Assembly: GCA_012845835.1 (NCBI GenBank)
Contig: JABAKD010000008.1
Span: forward strand, 4,199,767-4,263,766
Direction of reading: 5' to 3'
DNA: 64,000 nt
Origin: Undaria pinnatifida
Lineage: Eukaryota > Sar > Phaeophyceae > Laminariales > Alariaceae
The notes under the pieces: generated by a model
Seen by the model: the letters and a program-made list of their open reading frames with translations, nothing else
Told to the model about the DNA's origin: nothing
Databases searched by the model: none
Translations under genes and position numbers: made by a program
Shown: positions 63,455 through 64,000 of the stretch, in pieces
Numbering within the stretch: position 1 is the first letter of the stretch
How the letters are laid out: every line of letters starts with the position of its first letter

Positions 63455-64000
63455 CATATTATAAAAAAAAAACACACTCCAGCTGTGAGATCGAAGATTT
63501 CGTCGAAACTCATCTTTGCAAGCCGTGTGTGTGATGCTCCGATCGCGCGTATTACGGGGTGTGTGTCCTCACTAAGGATATATTTAGAGAGAGGTCGGCG
63601 ACTCCCCTTGAAACTACAGTGTAGCTGGCACCAGGGGCAACAGGGTGATGTTGATCAATCTGTGCGCGGAAACTATAAAACCCGTTTTTGAGGGGGACAA
63701 AATCTAACAGCTGTGGAAAGAAACGCATCGGTTTATCAAGTGTATCCTGTAATTCGTCTGACCGGTGAGGGGAGGGCGGAGTTTTAAGAAGAAAAAAAAA
63801 AAAAACGGGGACCGAGGGCGAAAAAGAGAAAGTTGGGGGGGGAGGGGGGGGGGGGGGGAACTCAATATGTGCGCGAAAATTTTGAAGCCTTTTACGGGGA
63901 CAAATCTGGCGGTACCGGTTGTGGAAGGAATGCATCAGTTTACCATGTATCCTGTGTCAAAGTCGTACAGCCGGTGAGGGGAGGGTGGGATGTTCGAAGG
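63455..64000 (+). repeat. Family B repeat, copy 8, running off the window
   Basis: Complete proximal part, G-run at about 63834-63858, then a second CGCGAAAATTTTGAAGCC tail module with GGACAAATCTGGCGG. Confidence 0.85.

Overview
The window is nuclear DNA of a repeat-rich eukaryote with kilobase introns. A brown-alga-like stramenopile is my best guess. Support is indirect: many long G/C runs, long introns packed with repeats, a signal-peptide-like stretch followed by an Ala-Phe step as in heterokont plastid presequences, and a tyrosine-recombinase element. I could not search a database, so the taxon is inference.

Two split genes are well supported, and they stand head to head across about 386 bases (24272-24657). 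On the minus strand (24271 down to 6709) six exons join in frame into a 612-residue Xaa-Pro dipeptidase (prolidase, PEPD) with all five expected metal ligands. On the plus strand (24658 to 40766) six exons join in frame into a 364-residue MORN-repeat protein. Splice sites are GT-AG throughout. The first MORN intron is about 10.3 kb and the first PEPD intron about 7.5 kb; both are filled with mobile-element debris.

Elsewhere the window is a nested graveyard of repeats. It holds a tyrosine-recombinase pseudogene (12.7-13.9 kb) antisense inside a PEPD intron, a BED-zinc-finger hAT transposase remnant (20.0-20.6 kb), and two LINE remnants (53.0 and 56.2 kb). A DNA-level duplicate of PEPD exon 1 lies at 52.2-52.9 kb. 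I define several multi-copy families by internal comparison: A (tRNA-like, four copies), B (eight copies), C (tRNA-derived SINE, three copies), D (five copies with differing simple-repeat tails), and E, H, I, K, Q, S, T, U and V (two to six copies each). Other features are two dyad-rich satellite arrays, a 30-bp minisatellite beside a PEPD splice site, a GC-rich inverted triplication and several foldback structures.

From 41 kb to the right end I find no convincing intact gene, only repeats, gene fragments and a weak candidate exon at 43.2 kb with CCAAT boxes upstream.
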